Shown here: positions 1-9,900 of the stretch, one piece after another | How the letters are laid out: every line of letters begins with the position of its first letter | How positions within the stretch are numbered: position 1 is the stretch's first letter | NCBI RefSeq assembly: GCF_900090235.1 | Contig: NZ_LT607750.1 | Coordinates: 4,393,001 to 4,457,000, forward strand | Origin: Micromonospora echinaurantiaca | GTDB taxonomy: Bacteria; Actinomycetota; Actinomycetes; Mycobacteriales; Micromonosporaceae | DNA: 64,000 nt | Direction of reading: 5' to 3' | Program-made: the position numbers and the translations under genes | The notes under the pieces: model-generated | Databases searched by the model: none | Told to the model about the DNA's origin: nothing | What the model saw: the letters and a program-made list of their open reading frames with translations, nothing else

Positions 1-180
1 GAGTCCCGGCATCTGCACGTCCATCAGCACCACGTCCGGCCGCAGGCGTCGGGACAACTCGACCGCCGCGGCGCCGTCGGCGGCCTCGCCGACGACCTCC
101 AGGTCGTCGTCGGCGTCGAGCAGCGCCCGGAACCCGGCCCGCATCAGCGCCTGGTCGTCGACGAGCAGCACCCGGATCAT
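1..180 (-). CDS. NarL/LuxR-type response regulator, N-terminal part (cut by window edge)
   Basis: The first 60 residues of a response-regulator receiver domain are visible; the rest lies left of the window. The protein opens [20 protein letters not shown], with the acidic pair DD that helps bind magnesium, and ends at [11 protein letters not shown], which contains the phospho-acceptor aspartate. This arrangement is typical of NarL-family regulators, whose HTH output domain would follow. The start is the ATG at 178-180. The histidine kinase lies upstream on the same strand with a 76-bp gap, so the two are very likely co-transcribed partners. Target genes cannot be read from the sequence, although the divergent AhpD/multicopper oxidase unit is the obvious neighbour. 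Confidence 0.93.
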   Translation of the reverse strand, partial: MIRVLLVDDQALMRAGFRALLDADDDLEVVGEAADGAAAVELSRRLRPDVVLMDVQMPGL

Positions 181-256
181 GCCGGCTCCTCCCTCCGGTC
201 GGAGCCGCCACGATCCGTGACGAACTGAGCTGGCTGGACCTCACGCAAGCGCTCGG

Positions 257-1387
257 TCATGCCGGCCCATCCAGCGGGAAGGTGGCGCGTACCGCGAACC
301 CACCGCCGTCGCGGGCGGCGGCCCGTAGCGTGCCGCCCAGCCCGGTGACCCGTTCCGTCATGCCGCGCAGGCCCACCCCCGGCGTCACCGGGCGGTCCGG
401 CGACGCCTGGCCATCGTCGTCCACCGCGACGGTGAGCTGGGCCGGGGCGTAGTCGATGTGGACCTGGGCGGTGGCGGGGCCGGCATGGCGGGCCACATTG
501 GTCAGCGCCTCCTGGACCACGCGGTACCCGGCCTGGTCCACCTCGGCGGGCAGCTCCCGCGGCGGGCCGGTGACGGTCACCCGCACCGGTACGCCGGCCG
601 CCCGGGTCCGCTCCGCCAGCTCGTCCACCCGGGCCAGCCCGACCCGGTCCCCGTCGGCGGGCGAGCGCAGGACGTCCAGCGTCGCCCGCAGCTCCCGCAT
701 CGCGGCGCCGCTGGCCTCCTGGATCGCCAGCAGCGCGGCCGACGGTTCCTCGTGGTGCTTGCGGGCCAGGTGCACGGCGATCCCGGCCTGCACCTTGATC
801 ACGGAGATGTTGTGGGTCAGCGAGTCGTGCAGGTCGCGGGCGATGCGCAGCCGCTCCTCGCCGGCGCGGCGCAACGCCATCTCCTCGCGGGTGCGTTCGG
901 CCTCGATCGCCCGCTGCTCGACCTGTTCCAGGTACGCCCGGCGCTGCCCCGCGACGAGCCCGGCGACGTTGGCCGCCACGAACCAGCCCAGCAGCAGCGA
1001 GGTCCGCTCGACGATCAGCTGCCCGGGGCGGTCGGTGGGCGCGACCGAGACGTCGCGGGCCAGGAAGACGCCGAGGAAGACCAGGCTGGCCAGGACGGCG
1101 GGCGCCCGGTGTCCGCGCCAGGCGGCGACGTAGACGGCGCCGAGGACGGGGAACGAGGCGGCCGCCCCGGGGTGCACCCGGACGTGGAGGGCCAGCATGG
1201 CGGCGGTCACCACGGCCAACGCCACCACCGGGAAGCGCCGGCACACCGCCAGCGCGGCCGCCATGAGCAGGACCAGGGCGACGTCGACCGCCCGCACCGG
1301 TGCGGCGTCCGGGGCGAGCGTGGCGTTGCCGAGCAGCAGGCCGCCGAGGGCGAGGCCGCCGAGGGCGTACGGCAGATCGCGGCGCAT
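257..1387 (-). CDS. NarL-family sensor histidine kinase (HisKA_3/HATPase)
   Basis: This 376-aa membrane sensor kinase should phosphorylate the adjacent response regulator. About four hydrophobic segments fill residues 5-130 (starting RRDLPYALGGLALGGLLLG). A cytoplasmic linker follows, then the HisKA_3 dimerisation motif RIARDLHDSLTHNISVIKV, whose histidine is the phospho-acceptor. The C-terminal ATPase domain has YRVVQEALTNVARHA (N box) and GVGLRGMTERV (G box). The frame stays open upstream to 1537, but that extension is arginine-rich with no domain character, so I chose the ATG at 1385-1387, where the first membrane helix begins. No large extracytoplasmic sensor domain is present, so the signal may be sensed in the membrane. 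Confidence 0.92.
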   Translation of the reverse strand: MRRDLPYALGGLALGGLLLGNATLAPDAAPVRAVDVALVLLMAAALAVCRRFPVVALAVVTAAMLALHVRVHPGAAASFPVLGAVYVAAWRGHRAPAVLASLVFLGVFLARDVSVAPTDRPGQLIVERTSLLLGWFVAANVAGLVAGQRRAYLEQVEQRAIEAERTREEMALRRAGEERLRIARDLHDSLTHNISVIKVQAGIAVHLARKHHEEPSAALLAIQEASGAAMRELRATLDVLRSPADGDRVGLARVDELAERTRAAGVPVRVTVTGPPRELPAEVDQAGYRVVQEALTNVARHAGPATAQVHIDYAPAQLTVAVDDDGQASPDRPVTPGVGLRGMTERVTGLGGTLRAAARDGGGFAVRATFPLDGPA

Positions 1388-1530
1388 GATCGAACTGTAG
1401 AGCGGCCGTCGGCGGGGGGCATCCTCCTGGCGCGGTAGCTGGGGCGTACCGCGGACGTGGTATCGGCGGCCGGGCAAGTGCCTGCGGCGGCACGACGCCT
1501 TACCGGCCCGCCGCGGCGAGCATCGAACCC

Positions 1531-2520
1531 ATGACATACCGCTTCTTCACCCCAGCGAAGGCGTCGACCGCGACCGGTCTCACCGCGGCGGTCTACCGGC
1601 AGCTGCGGGACGAGTTCCTCGGGCCGGTGCCCACCTTCCAGGCGCTCTCGCCGGTGCCGGAGGTGCAGGCCGCGACCTGGGCGCTGATGCGCGAGGCGCT
1701 GCTCGCCGGGGACGCGTCCCGGGTCGACCGCGAGCTCGTCGCGGCGGCGGTGTCCCGGGCCAACCGGTGCCGGTTCTGCGTCGACGCGCACGTCTTGCTG
1801 CTGCACGCCCTGGGCGAGCACGAACTGGCCGAGGTCATCGCCCGGGGCGGGATGCCAACGGAGCCGAGGCAGGTCGAGCTCGTCGGCTGGGCCGAGGCCA
1901 GCCGGAACCCCCGGGCCGCCGACTGGACCAGCCCGTACCGCCCGGAGGTCACCGGCACCCTGCTCGCCTTCCACTTCATCAACCGGGTCGTCTCGGCGCT
2001 GCTCGACCCGGACCTGCTGCCCGGCGGTCTGCAGCGCTCCCCGCTGGTGCGGTCGGTGGGCGGCCGGCTCTACGCCAGGGCGGCCCGGGAGCCGAAGGAG
2101 CCCGGCGGAAGCCTGTCACTGCTCGCCGCCGGCACGACGGCGGCACCGGCCTGGGCCGGGGACAGCCCGGTCGGCGTCGCGTACGCGGCGCTGCGGGACG
2201 CCGCCACCCGGGGCGGCGAGCTGCTGGGCGATGTGGCCCGCCAGACCGTCACGGCGACCGTGCGGTGGGAGGACGGGCGGTACCCGGTCCGGCCCGCGGA
2301 CTGGGCCGTGGATCTGGTCCGGGACGTGCCGGGCGCGGACCGCGTCGGCACCCGGATCGCGTTGCTGGCGGCGTTCGCGCCCAGCGCGATCAGCCCGGGC
2401 GACGTCGCCCTGTGGCGGTTCACCCATCCGGACGACGCCGACCTGGTGCGGCTGGTCGCGTACGGCGCGATCACCGCCACCGCGCACGTCGCCCAGGCCC
2501 TGTCCCCGGCTCACCACTAG
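1531..2520 (+). CDS. AhpD-like / carboxymuconolactone decarboxylase-family protein
   Basis: This 329-aa protein contains the AhpD-type redox motif CRFCVDAH, with Cys80, Cys83 and His87 in CxxCxxxH spacing. In AhpD-family proteins this supports peroxidase-linked thiol chemistry, often using lipoate or mycothiol-type reductants. It is longer than classical AhpD (about 175 aa) and seems to hold a second, degenerate helical repeat (residues 190-320) without the CxxC. It is the first gene of a tight unit, with the DUF6220 gene 10 bp downstream and the multicopper oxidase overlapping that gene, so a shared role in redox or metal stress is plausible. That role is inferred from context only. Confidence 0.85.
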   Translation: MTYRFFTPAKASTATGLTAAVYRQLRDEFLGPVPTFQALSPVPEVQAATWALMREALLAGDASRVDRELVAAAVSRANRCRFCVDAHVLLLHALGEHELAEVIARGGMPTEPRQVELVGWAEASRNPRAADWTSPYRPEVTGTLLAFHFINRVVSALLDPDLLPGGLQRSPLVRSVGGRLYARAAREPKEPGGSLSLLAAGTTAAPAWAGDSPVGVAYAALRDAATRGGELLGDVARQTVTATVRWEDGRYPVRPADWAVDLVRDVPGADRVGTRIALLAAFAPSAISPGDVALWRFTHPDDADLVRLVAYGAITATAHVAQALSPAHH

Positions 2521-2529
2521 GAGTTCACC

Positions 2530-2982
2530 ATGCGCAAGGCCTTCGTCATCGTCAGCACGTTGTCGCTCGTCGCGTTCGCCCTGCAGTTCATCTTCGCCGC
2601 CGTGGGCGCCTTCACGAAGCCCGCGGGCGACGGCGCGTACCTGTTGCACAGCGTCACCGGGATGGCGGTCATCCCCGTTCTCACCCTGCTCACCATCCTG
2701 TTCGCCGTGCTGGCGAAGGCACCGGGCCGGGTCGTCGGGCTGGCGGTGCTGCCGCTCGGCCTCGTCGTCCTGCAGGTGCTCCTCGCCGGGCTCGCGAGCG
2801 GCTTGACCGACGCCGCCGGCGCCAGCACGCCGTTCGGCCTGACCATCGCCGGGTTGCACGCGCTCAACGGCATCATCGCGGTGCACGTCGTGGTCGGCGT
2901 CCTCCAGGCGGCTCGGCAACTGGCCAACCCGACGCCGGCCGGTGCCGCCCCGGTGGTCGTACCGGAAGGCGAGCCGGCATGA
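2530..2982 (+). CDS. DUF6220-like four-helix membrane protein
   Basis: This 150-aa integral membrane protein has four predicted helices at about residues 5-28, 38-62, 70-92 and 103-128. Conserved-looking histidines sit in or near helices two and four (LLHSVTGMAV, GLHALNGIIAVHVVVGV). That arrangement resembles small haem- or quinone-binding membrane proteins and the DUF6220 group. An RBS (AGGAG) precedes the ATG. Its stop codon overlaps the multicopper oxidase start (ATGA), indicating translational coupling. The intramembrane histidines next to a copper oxidase suggest an electron-transfer partner, but this is inference. Confidence 0.8.
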   Translation: MRKAFVIVSTLSLVAFALQFIFAAVGAFTKPAGDGAYLLHSVTGMAVIPVLTLLTILFAVLAKAPGRVVGLAVLPLGLVVLQVLLAGLASGLTDAAGASTPFGLTIAGLHALNGIIAVHVVVGVLQAARQLANPTPAGAAPVVVPEGEPA

Positions 2983-4718
2983 CCACCGGCTCGCTGCTCG
3001 CGGTCGACCTGGTGATCGCGGTCCTCGCGGCCGCCGGGTGGCTGGGCGCCGGCGGCGCGTCGGCCGCCCGGCGCCGGCCGCTCGCCCTGGGGCTGGCCGC
3101 CCTGGCGCTGCTCGCCATGCTCGCCCGGGCCGTCACGGTCACCGCGCTCGCCCGCGCCGGCTGGTGGTTCGCGGCGGAGAAGGTGCTGATCGCCGCGCCC
3201 CTGTCGGTCGCGGGCGTGGTCGTCGCCGGGCCGCGGCTGCTGCGGGCCGCGGGCGACGTCCGCGCCGTCGCGGTCCCGCTGCTCTTCGCCGGGTACGCCG
3301 CCGGCGCCGGCCTGCTCGTCACGGTCCTGCACGGCTACCCGGCGTCGGCGGGTGTCGGGCTGCTGGCGCTCGCCGGCGTCGTCGCGGCGACCGCGGTCAG
3401 CTGGCGGGTCCTCGGCACACGCCCGTCCCCGACGGTGTCCCGGGCGGCCGTCGCGGTGGCGGTCGCGGCGCTGGTGACCGGCACCGGGCTGACCGTCACC
3501 CCGGAGCCCGCTCCCGCCGTACCGCACGATCACCAGTACCGGGAGGCGGGGACCGCGGGCGAGCCGACCCGGCGGTTCACCCTGACGGCCGGGACCGCCA
3601 CGGTGACCGTGGCCGGCCGGGACGTCGCGGCGTGGGCGTTCAACGGGCAGGTACCCGGGCCGGAACTGACCGCCACCGTCGGCGACGTGCTGGAGGTGAC
3701 GCTGCGCAACCGGGACATCGGGCGCGGGGTCACCCTGCACTGGCACGGGTACGACGTGCCGAACAGTCAGGACGGGGTGCCCGGCGTGACGCAGGCGGCG
3801 GTGCTGCCCGGGCAGGAGTTCGTCTACCGGTTCCGGGCCGACCAGGTCGGGACGTACTGGTACCACACCCACTCGGCGTCCGACGTCGGCGTACGCAAGG
3901 GGCTCTACGGCGTCCTGGTGGTGCGCCCGGCGCCGGTGACCGGCGTCGACGTCACCGTGCCGGTGCACACCCTGTCCGGCGTTTCGCTGCCCGCGGCGAG
4001 GACGGAGCCGGTCCAGGCGGGGACGCCGGTGCGGCTGCGGCTGATCAACACCGACAGCACCACCCATCGGTACGCCCTGGCCGGCACGCCGTTCCGGGTC
4101 GCCGCGATCGACGGTTACGACCTGCGGGGCCCCACGCCGCTGGTGGACACCGCCGTGCTGATCCCGGCCGGAGGCCGCTACGACCTGGTGTTCACCGCAC
4201 CCGCCACGCCGGTGGCGCTGTTCGTGGACGGTCGCCAGGTCTACGCGACCGGGCCGGTGTCGGTGGCGACCGACGGGTGGCCGGTGCTGGACCCGCTCGG
4301 CTACGGCGTCGCCGCCCCGGCGCCGTGGTCCCGGTTCGACAAGACGTTCACCCTCGTCCTCGACCGCGGCCTCGACCTGCGCGGACTGCTCCCCCGGTAC
4401 GCGCACACCGTCAACGGTGCGGCGGATCCGGACATCCCGCCGCAGGTCGTCCGGCTCGGCGACGTCGTCCGGTTCACCATCGTGAACCGGTCCCAGGTGG
4501 TGCACCCCTGGCACCTGCACGGGCATCACGTCCTGGTGTTGACCCGCGACGGGAGACCGGCGGCCGGCAGTCCGTTGTGGCTGGACTCCTTCGACGTGCG
4601 CCCGGGCGAGGTGTGGCAGGTGGCGTTCCGGGCCGACAACCCCGGGATGTGGGCCAACCACTGCCACAACCTGGCGCACGCCGACGCCGGGATGACGCTG
4701 CACCTGATGTACGCGTAG
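2979..4718 (+). CDS. Membrane-anchored multicopper oxidase
   Basis: This 579-aa protein joins an N-terminal membrane domain (five or six hydrophobic segments within residues 5-172) to a laccase-like cupredoxin region (about 195-579). All four copper-binding segments are visible: HWHG (254-257), WYHTH (around 295-298), HPWHLHGHH (509-517) and HCHNLAHADAGM (561-572). The last contains the type-1 copper Cys562 and a likely axial Met572. The type-2/3 trinuclear centre therefore looks complete, and the enzyme should oxidise a substrate and reduce oxygen to water on the outer face of the membrane. The start overlaps the upstream stop codon. Most multicopper oxidases have only a signal peptide, so the multi-span anchor is unusual. 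Confidence 0.93.
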   Translation: MTTGSLLAVDLVIAVLAAAGWLGAGGASAARRRPLALGLAALALLAMLARAVTVTALARAGWWFAAEKVLIAAPLSVAGVVVAGPRLLRAAGDVRAVAVPLLFAGYAAGAGLLVTVLHGYPASAGVGLLALAGVVAATAVSWRVLGTRPSPTVSRAAVAVAVAALVTGTGLTVTPEPAPAVPHDHQYREAGTAGEPTRRFTLTAGTATVTVAGRDVAAWAFNGQVPGPELTATVGDVLEVTLRNRDIGRGVTLHWHGYDVPNSQDGVPGVTQAAVLPGQEFVYRFRADQVGTYWYHTHSASDVGVRKGLYGVLVVRPAPVTGVDVTVPVHTLSGVSLPAARTEPVQAGTPVRLRLINTDSTTHRYALAGTPFRVAAIDGYDLRGPTPLVDTAVLIPAGGRYDLVFTAPATPVALFVDGRQVYATGPVSVATDGWPVLDPLGYGVAAPAPWSRFDKTFTLVLDRGLDLRGLLPRYAHTVNGAADPDIPPQVVRLGDVVRFTIVNRSQVVHPWHLHGHHVLVLTRDGRPAAGSPLWLDSFDVRPGEVWQVAFRADNPGMWANHCHNLAHADAGMTLHLMYA

Positions 4719-5278
4719 TCCGCGGGGCAGCGCCCCGGCGGGTGGGCGTTCGTCGATCTCTTGACGATCCGCACGGCGGGACCTGTCCTCCTGAGGCACG
4801 ATTGCGGGTCGCCCAGGCGCCGGATGCTCCCGGAGCCGCATGCCCCGGCATCGCCGGGTGTCGCCGAGCGGTGGCGCCCGTTGCAGGGGTGCTGCTTTCC
4901 CGCGGTGGTCGCTGGTGGGAGGTCGGTTCTTCATCGTTCGGTATCCCTGGTGTCGCGCCGACGAAGGAAGGTTCGCCGAGCGGTTCGGGGTCGGTGGGGA
5001 AACGGCGGGCTCCTTTGTGGAAGGGATGGCCGGGATCGGTCCGGGTCGAACGGGCGGGTCCGACGTCCTGGACCACCGCCGAGACAAGCAAGGCCTGCCA
5101 CCGCGACGCCGGGCGTGGACCGGCAGCGCGACGACGTCGATCAAGGCTTCGGGCATGGGACCAACGATCGCTCCGACCGCCGGTGGGAACAACGCCAAAA
5201 ATCGAACCGCCGGATAAGCCACCGGTTATCGGTCCACGTCCTGCGCGGCCACCACTGGGCGGGCAGCCGCTGGACCGT
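4719..5278. other. Convergent intergenic region, no supported gene
   Basis: This 560-bp stretch separates the multicopper oxidase (plus) from the flavin-binding protein (minus). A short stem CGGGGC-AGC-GCCCCG at 4723-4737 lies just after the oxidase stop and may act as a weak terminator. Open frames exist on both strands, but they are arginine/proline-rich with no RBS, membrane or domain pattern. I do not call a gene here. Confidence 0.6.
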
Positions 5279-5800
5279 TCACGAGGTGGCGATGAGCTTG
5301 TCGACGTCGGGGGCGTAGACGGTCATCCAGTGCGGGTGCAGCCGGTAGTAGACCACGTCGTTGTCCCAGTCGAAGGCGTCGGCGCCGTAGAAGTCCTTGA
5401 AGTACCCGAGCAGATACGGCCAGTCCGCGGCCGGCTCGCCGTCCCGGGGGTTGAGGATCTCCACCGTCCCGTGCGTGAACACGCCCAGGTCCTCGCCGCG
5501 CAGGTGGGCGACGCTGGCGGCGGGCCGGGCGGCGAGGTGCCGGGCCTTGGCGGCGTTACGCGCCGTACCGAAGTGCCACCTGCCGTGCAGGAAATGCCCG
5601 TCCGCGCCGCTGATCCGTGGCTCGCTCTTCGCTGTCACGGTCGACAGGGCGAGCGTGCACATTCCGGTCAGGACCTGCGTGAGCTGCTCCGCGGTCATGG
5701 TGCGCTCGACGACGATGGAGCGAAGGTGAGCGGTGGAACGCGACAGGGACGCGTCGAGCAGCGCCTGAAGCGTGGTGAGCTCTTCGGGGGTTTCGCGCAT
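5279..5800 (-). CDS. Pyridoxamine 5'-phosphate oxidase-like FMN/F420-binding protein
   Basis: This 173-aa protein has the split-barrel pattern of the pyridoxamine phosphate oxidase-like superfamily. It has an early beta-strand block (MCTLALSTVTAKSEPRISGADGHFLHGRWHFGT), then the AKARHLAARPAASVAHLRGEDL segment that packs against flavin or F420 in relatives, and a C-terminal YYRLHPHWMTVYAP strand. An N-terminal helical extension of about 40 residues precedes the barrel. I chose the ATG at 5798-5800 because GAGGA precedes it at good spacing; an ATG four codons upstream lacks an RBS. The substrate is unknown. It is transcribed alone, and an inverted repeat upstream may be its operator. Confidence 0.83.
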   Translation of the reverse strand: MRETPEELTTLQALLDASLSRSTAHLRSIVVERTMTAEQLTQVLTGMCTLALSTVTAKSEPRISGADGHFLHGRWHFGTARNAAKARHLAARPAASVAHLRGEDLGVFTHGTVEILNPRDGEPAADWPYLLGYFKDFYGADAFDWDNDVVYYRLHPHWMTVYAPDVDKLIATS

Positions 5801-6248
5801 TGAGGTCCTCATCCATCCGGGGCCGCGTCACGTTCGTCGTCGACGCCGGCCGGTGAGGGCATTCTCCGCCGAAAACCTGACACCCTGTGTCGCATCTGCG
5901 GGACGGCCATTCCGCTCAGACGGTGTGCAGCGAGTCTCGCAGGTCGTGCCGCCGGGCCGGTGGTGGGCGTTAGTCGAGGCCGCCCAGCGGGCACGCCCCG
6001 GCGGGCCCGGTCGCCCGCCGGAGCAGATCGAGGGCTGCCGCAGCCCGACGGTCGCGGAGCTGGGCGTGTCGGCCAGCCGCTCACCCGCCAGACCCGGTCC
6101 CGAGGACGTGCCAGCGGCGACCGGTCCCCGGCGCGGCCCGGTAGCGCGACCGGCGCTCGACGGCAGTCGCGCCACCGGGCGGGGCACCGCTGGGCCTCGG
6201 CACTGCCGGCGCGGCGCACCCGTGGGGCGGGGCGCCGAGCCGCCGGGG
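5801..6248. other. Intergenic region with a small inverted repeat
   Basis: This 448-bp gap lies between two minus-strand genes. I see no credible gene; frames here are low-complexity Arg/Pro/Gly. At 5879-5891 the inverted repeat GACAC-CCT-GTGTC sits about 80 bp upstream of the flavin-binding protein and could be an operator. Confidence 0.5.
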
Positions 6249-6890
6249 TCAACCGAGCCGGCGGTCCGCGCGGACGGCGGCGACGGCGGCCGCCATGCGG
6301 GCGAGGCGTGCGCCCTGGAAGCGGGCCGCTTCCAGGACCGCCTTGGCGTACTCGGGATCCCGGCTGGCGCGGCTCTCCACCTGGCTGACGCCGTACGGGT
6401 TCCCGCCGGCGGCGTGCGCGATGTCGTAGTTCAGGTAGCCGGTGGGCAGGATGGTCGACCCCCAGTGGTGGAAGGTCTGGTAGAGGCTGAGCAGGGTCGC
6501 CTCCTGGCCACCGTGTTCCTCGTAGCTGGCCGTGAAGCCGGTCGCCGGCTTGTCGGCCAGCTCCTCCGCCTGCCACGGGGCGGTGGTGGTGTCGAGGAAC
6601 TGGCGCAGCTGGGAGCAGATGTTGCCGAAACGGGTCGGCGTGCCGAAGGCGTACCCGTTGGCCCACCGGAGGTCGTCCAGGCTGGCGAGCGGGATGTCGG
6701 CGGTGGCGTCGAGGTGGGCCCGCCACTCCGGCTTGGCATCGACGACCTGTTCCGGCGCCAGCTCTGCCACCCGGCGCAGGCGGACCTCCGCGCCGGCGTC
6801 GGCGGCGCCGTCGACAAATGCCTGCGCGAGTCGGTGCACGGTGCCGGTGGCGGAGTAGTAGATGACGGCGATCCTGGCGTCCGCCTGCAT
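6249..6890 (-). CDS. wrbA: NAD(P)H:quinone oxidoreductase, WrbA type
   Basis: This 213-aa flavodoxin-fold enzyme matches WrbA, an FMN protein that reduces quinones by two electrons and protects against redox cycling. The phosphate-binding loop is YYSATGTVHRLAQ (residues 11-23). The FMN-binding GTPTRFGNICSQLRQFLD and the WrbA-specific insertion around EEHGGQEATLLSLYQTFHHWGSTILPTGY are both present, as is the later GGNPYGVS. Length is normal (about 200 aa). A GGAGG-type RBS lies just before the start. It is monocistronic, 50 bp beyond the end of the large SARP-type gene on the same strand. Confidence 0.95.
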   Translation of the reverse strand: MQADARIAVIYYSATGTVHRLAQAFVDGAADAGAEVRLRRVAELAPEQVVDAKPEWRAHLDATADIPLASLDDLRWANGYAFGTPTRFGNICSQLRQFLDTTTAPWQAEELADKPATGFTASYEEHGGQEATLLSLYQTFHHWGSTILPTGYLNYDIAHAAGGNPYGVSQVESRASRDPEYAKAVLEAARFQGARLARMAAAVAAVRADRRLG

Positions 6891-6940
6891 GGTTGCCTCC
6901 TTGGGTCGGCTCGGTTCCCGATCAACCGTGCCGAGGCGGC

Positions 6941-9900
6941 TTACCGGCTGCTGACCGTCCGCTTACCGACGACGTCGAGCGCGGCTTCGTCGAGGTCGAG
7001 CCGCGCGCCGCGGCTCATCTCGGCAGCGAGTTCCGCGCTGCCGAGCGCCTCGCGGAGGCGGGCGGTGATCCGCCGTACGTCATGCTGCTCGCCGGCGGGC
7101 AGCGGCGCTCCGGCCGCCTCGCGCAGCGCCCCGGCCGCGCCCAGCAGCCGGGCGGCCCGGCGGTGGTCACCGCCGAGGCTGGCGGCGCCGGCCAGGCCCT
7201 CGAGGGCCAGGGCCACGGCCCGCTGGTCTCCGGTGGCGCGCGCCGCGTCGAGCGACTCACGGTGCCGGCGCTCAGCGAGGGCGGCATCACCGCGGTGTTC
7301 GGCGATGAACCCCAACTCGGCCAGCGCGAGCGCACAGCCCGGCAGGTAGCCGGCGTGGCGGTTCCACTGGAGCAGGTCCCGCTGCCGGGTCTCGGCGGCG
7401 TCCAGGTCGCCGCGCCGGCGCGCCGCCAACGCCAGCCCGGTGCCGGCGAACGCGCCGGCGGACCGGCTCGACTGCTCCTGCGCCACCTGTAGCGCGCGCT
7501 CATGCCAGGCGACGGCTTCGTCGTGGTCGCCCCGCAGCAGGGCGAGCCGGCCGAGGTGCGCCAACTGCCGGGACACCAACGTCCACAGCCGCAGGTGTTC
7601 GGCGATGCGCAGCGCCTCGCGGTGCCACGCCTCGGCGCGGTCGTAGTCGCCGCGGATCTCCGCCAGACTCCCCAACAGGCTCGTCGGATGCACCTGACCC
7701 CAGCGGTCGCCCAGTTGCCCGAACAACGACCGGCTGACCTCGCAGTCCCGCTCGGCGGCGGACAGGTCGCTGCGGAGGACGAGCGCGAGGTCGGCCCGGG
7801 TGGCGCAGGCGGCGGCGATGCCCCACCGGTCGCCGTGCGCGCGGAACGCCGCCAACGCCGCGTTGACCAGTACGGCGGCCTCGCCCGGATCCCCGGAGCC
7901 CAGCATCATCGAGGCGAACAACCACTGCGCGAACGCCCGGTCCGGCCCGTCGGCATCCGGGTAGCTTTCCAGGACCCGCTGGCGGGGAGCGGTCGGGTCA
8001 CCGTCGCGGGTGGCGAGGGCGACCAGCCACATGTCCGCACGGCGGCGAAGGGCGTCCGGCGCGACCTCCTCCTCGCTCGTCGCGACGATGTCCAACGCCG
8101 TCCGCAGGGACCGGCCCAGCTCGCCGAAACGGCCTCGGAGCAACCGGTACCAGGTCAACGAGGTGGCGAGCGTCAATCCGGCGCGGGCATGACCGTCGGT
8201 GGCGGCGACGTCGAGCGCCGCCCGAAGGTTGCCGTTCTCGACGTCGAGCTCGCCCAGCACGCGACTCTGGTCGTGGCCCCGAAGCCGTCCGGCGGCGCGC
8301 TCGGCGAGCCGGGCGAAGCAGGCGGCGTAACGGCGACGGGTGGTGGAGAGTTCACCGGCGCTGTCGAGCTGTTCGAGACCGTAGGCGGCCACCGTCTCCG
8401 GCAGCCGGTAGCGTCGCGGACTCTCCCCGTGCCGCACCATGACCAGTGACCGGTCGATCAGGCGGGCCAGCACGTCGAGCAGGTCGTCCGGGGCCACCTG
8501 CCCGCCCGAGCAGACCTGCTCGGCCGTCGCCAGGGTGGCGCCGTCGGCGAAGACCGCCAGCCGGCGCAGCACCGCGCGTTCGGGAGGCGACAGCAGCTCC
8601 CAACTCCAGTCGATCATGGCGCGGAGCCCCTGCTGACGCGGGGGCGCGGTGCGCCGGCCGGAGGAGAGCAGTCGGAAGCGGTCGTCCAGCCGCGCGGCCA
8701 GCTCCTTCGGGTCGACCACCGGCAACCGGGACGCGGCCAGTTCCAGCGCCAGCGGCACGCCGTCGAGACGCCGGCAGATGGTGGCGATGACGTCGCTGTC
8801 TTCCTGGTCGACGGCGAACCCGGGCTCGATGGCGCGGGCGCGGGCCACGAAGAGCCGGACCGCCGGGGCCTCGACAATCTGCTCCGCCGTGGCGCCGGGC
8901 TCCGGCAGCGCCAGCGGCGGCACCGGGAAGACCACCTCGCCGGCGATCCCGAGCGGTTCGCGGCTCGTCGCCAGGATGCGCAGGTCGGCCGCGGCGCCGA
9001 GCAGCATCTCGGTCAGCTGGGCGATCGGCTCCACCACGTGCTCGCAGTTGTCGAGCAGCAACAGCATCTTCCGATCCCGCAGCGCGGCGACCAGCCGGTC
9101 CATCGGCTCGCGCGGTGAATCGCCGGGCGGGCTGTCGTCCCGGATCTCCAGCGTCGCCGCCACCAGGTCGACGATCTCGGTGCAGGTCGCCGCGTCGCCG
9201 CAGCGCGGCTGGCCGGCCAGTTCGACGAGCCACACGCCGGCGGGAAAGGTGTCGGCCAGCATCCGCGCGACCTCGAGCGCCAGTCTGGTCTTCCCCACCC
9301 CGCCCAGACCGGTCAGGGTGACCAGCCGCCCGTTCGTCAGGCGCTCCCGAACCGCTTCGACGGCCTCGTCGCGGCCGATCAACCCGCCGTACGGACCGGG
9401 CGACAGGGGCGCCGGCAGGTTGGTCCGGGCCGGATTCGGCGGTGGCGCCGGCGGTTGGAGCGCCGGGTCCTGGCGCAGGATCGCCCGGTGCAGATCGGCC
9501 AGTTCCTGCCCGGGGTCGATGCCCAGTTCGTCGCGCAGTTGCCGACGGAACCGCTCGTAGGCGGCCAGGGCGTCACGCTGGCGTCCCGAGCCGTACAGGG
9601 CGCGCAGGTGCGCGGCCCGTAGCCGCTCGCGCCACGGGTGGCGGGCGACCAGGTCGGCCAGTTCACCGGCGAGCAGGTGGTGCTCACCAAGCTCGAGTCG
9701 CGCCTCGGCCAGTTCCTCCAGCGCGGCCAGGTACTGGTCGTTGAGCCGCTCGGCCGCCTGGCGGACGAACCGCTCGTCACCGAAGTCGGCGTACGGGGAA
9801 CCGCGCCAGAGCGACAGCGCCTCGGTCAGCGTCGCCGCCCGCCGCGCCGGCTCCCGTTGCGTGCGCGAGCGCGCCAACAGCGCGGTGAAGCGTACGGCGT

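Noticed and set aside
2517..5222. Long minus-strand frame opposite the multicopper oxidase
   Set aside because: Shadow frame; the plus-strand oxidase has all copper motifs.
4761..5318. Plus-strand ORF in the 4.7-5.3 kb gap
   Set aside because: Arg-rich, no RBS, runs into the opposing gene, no recognisable fold.
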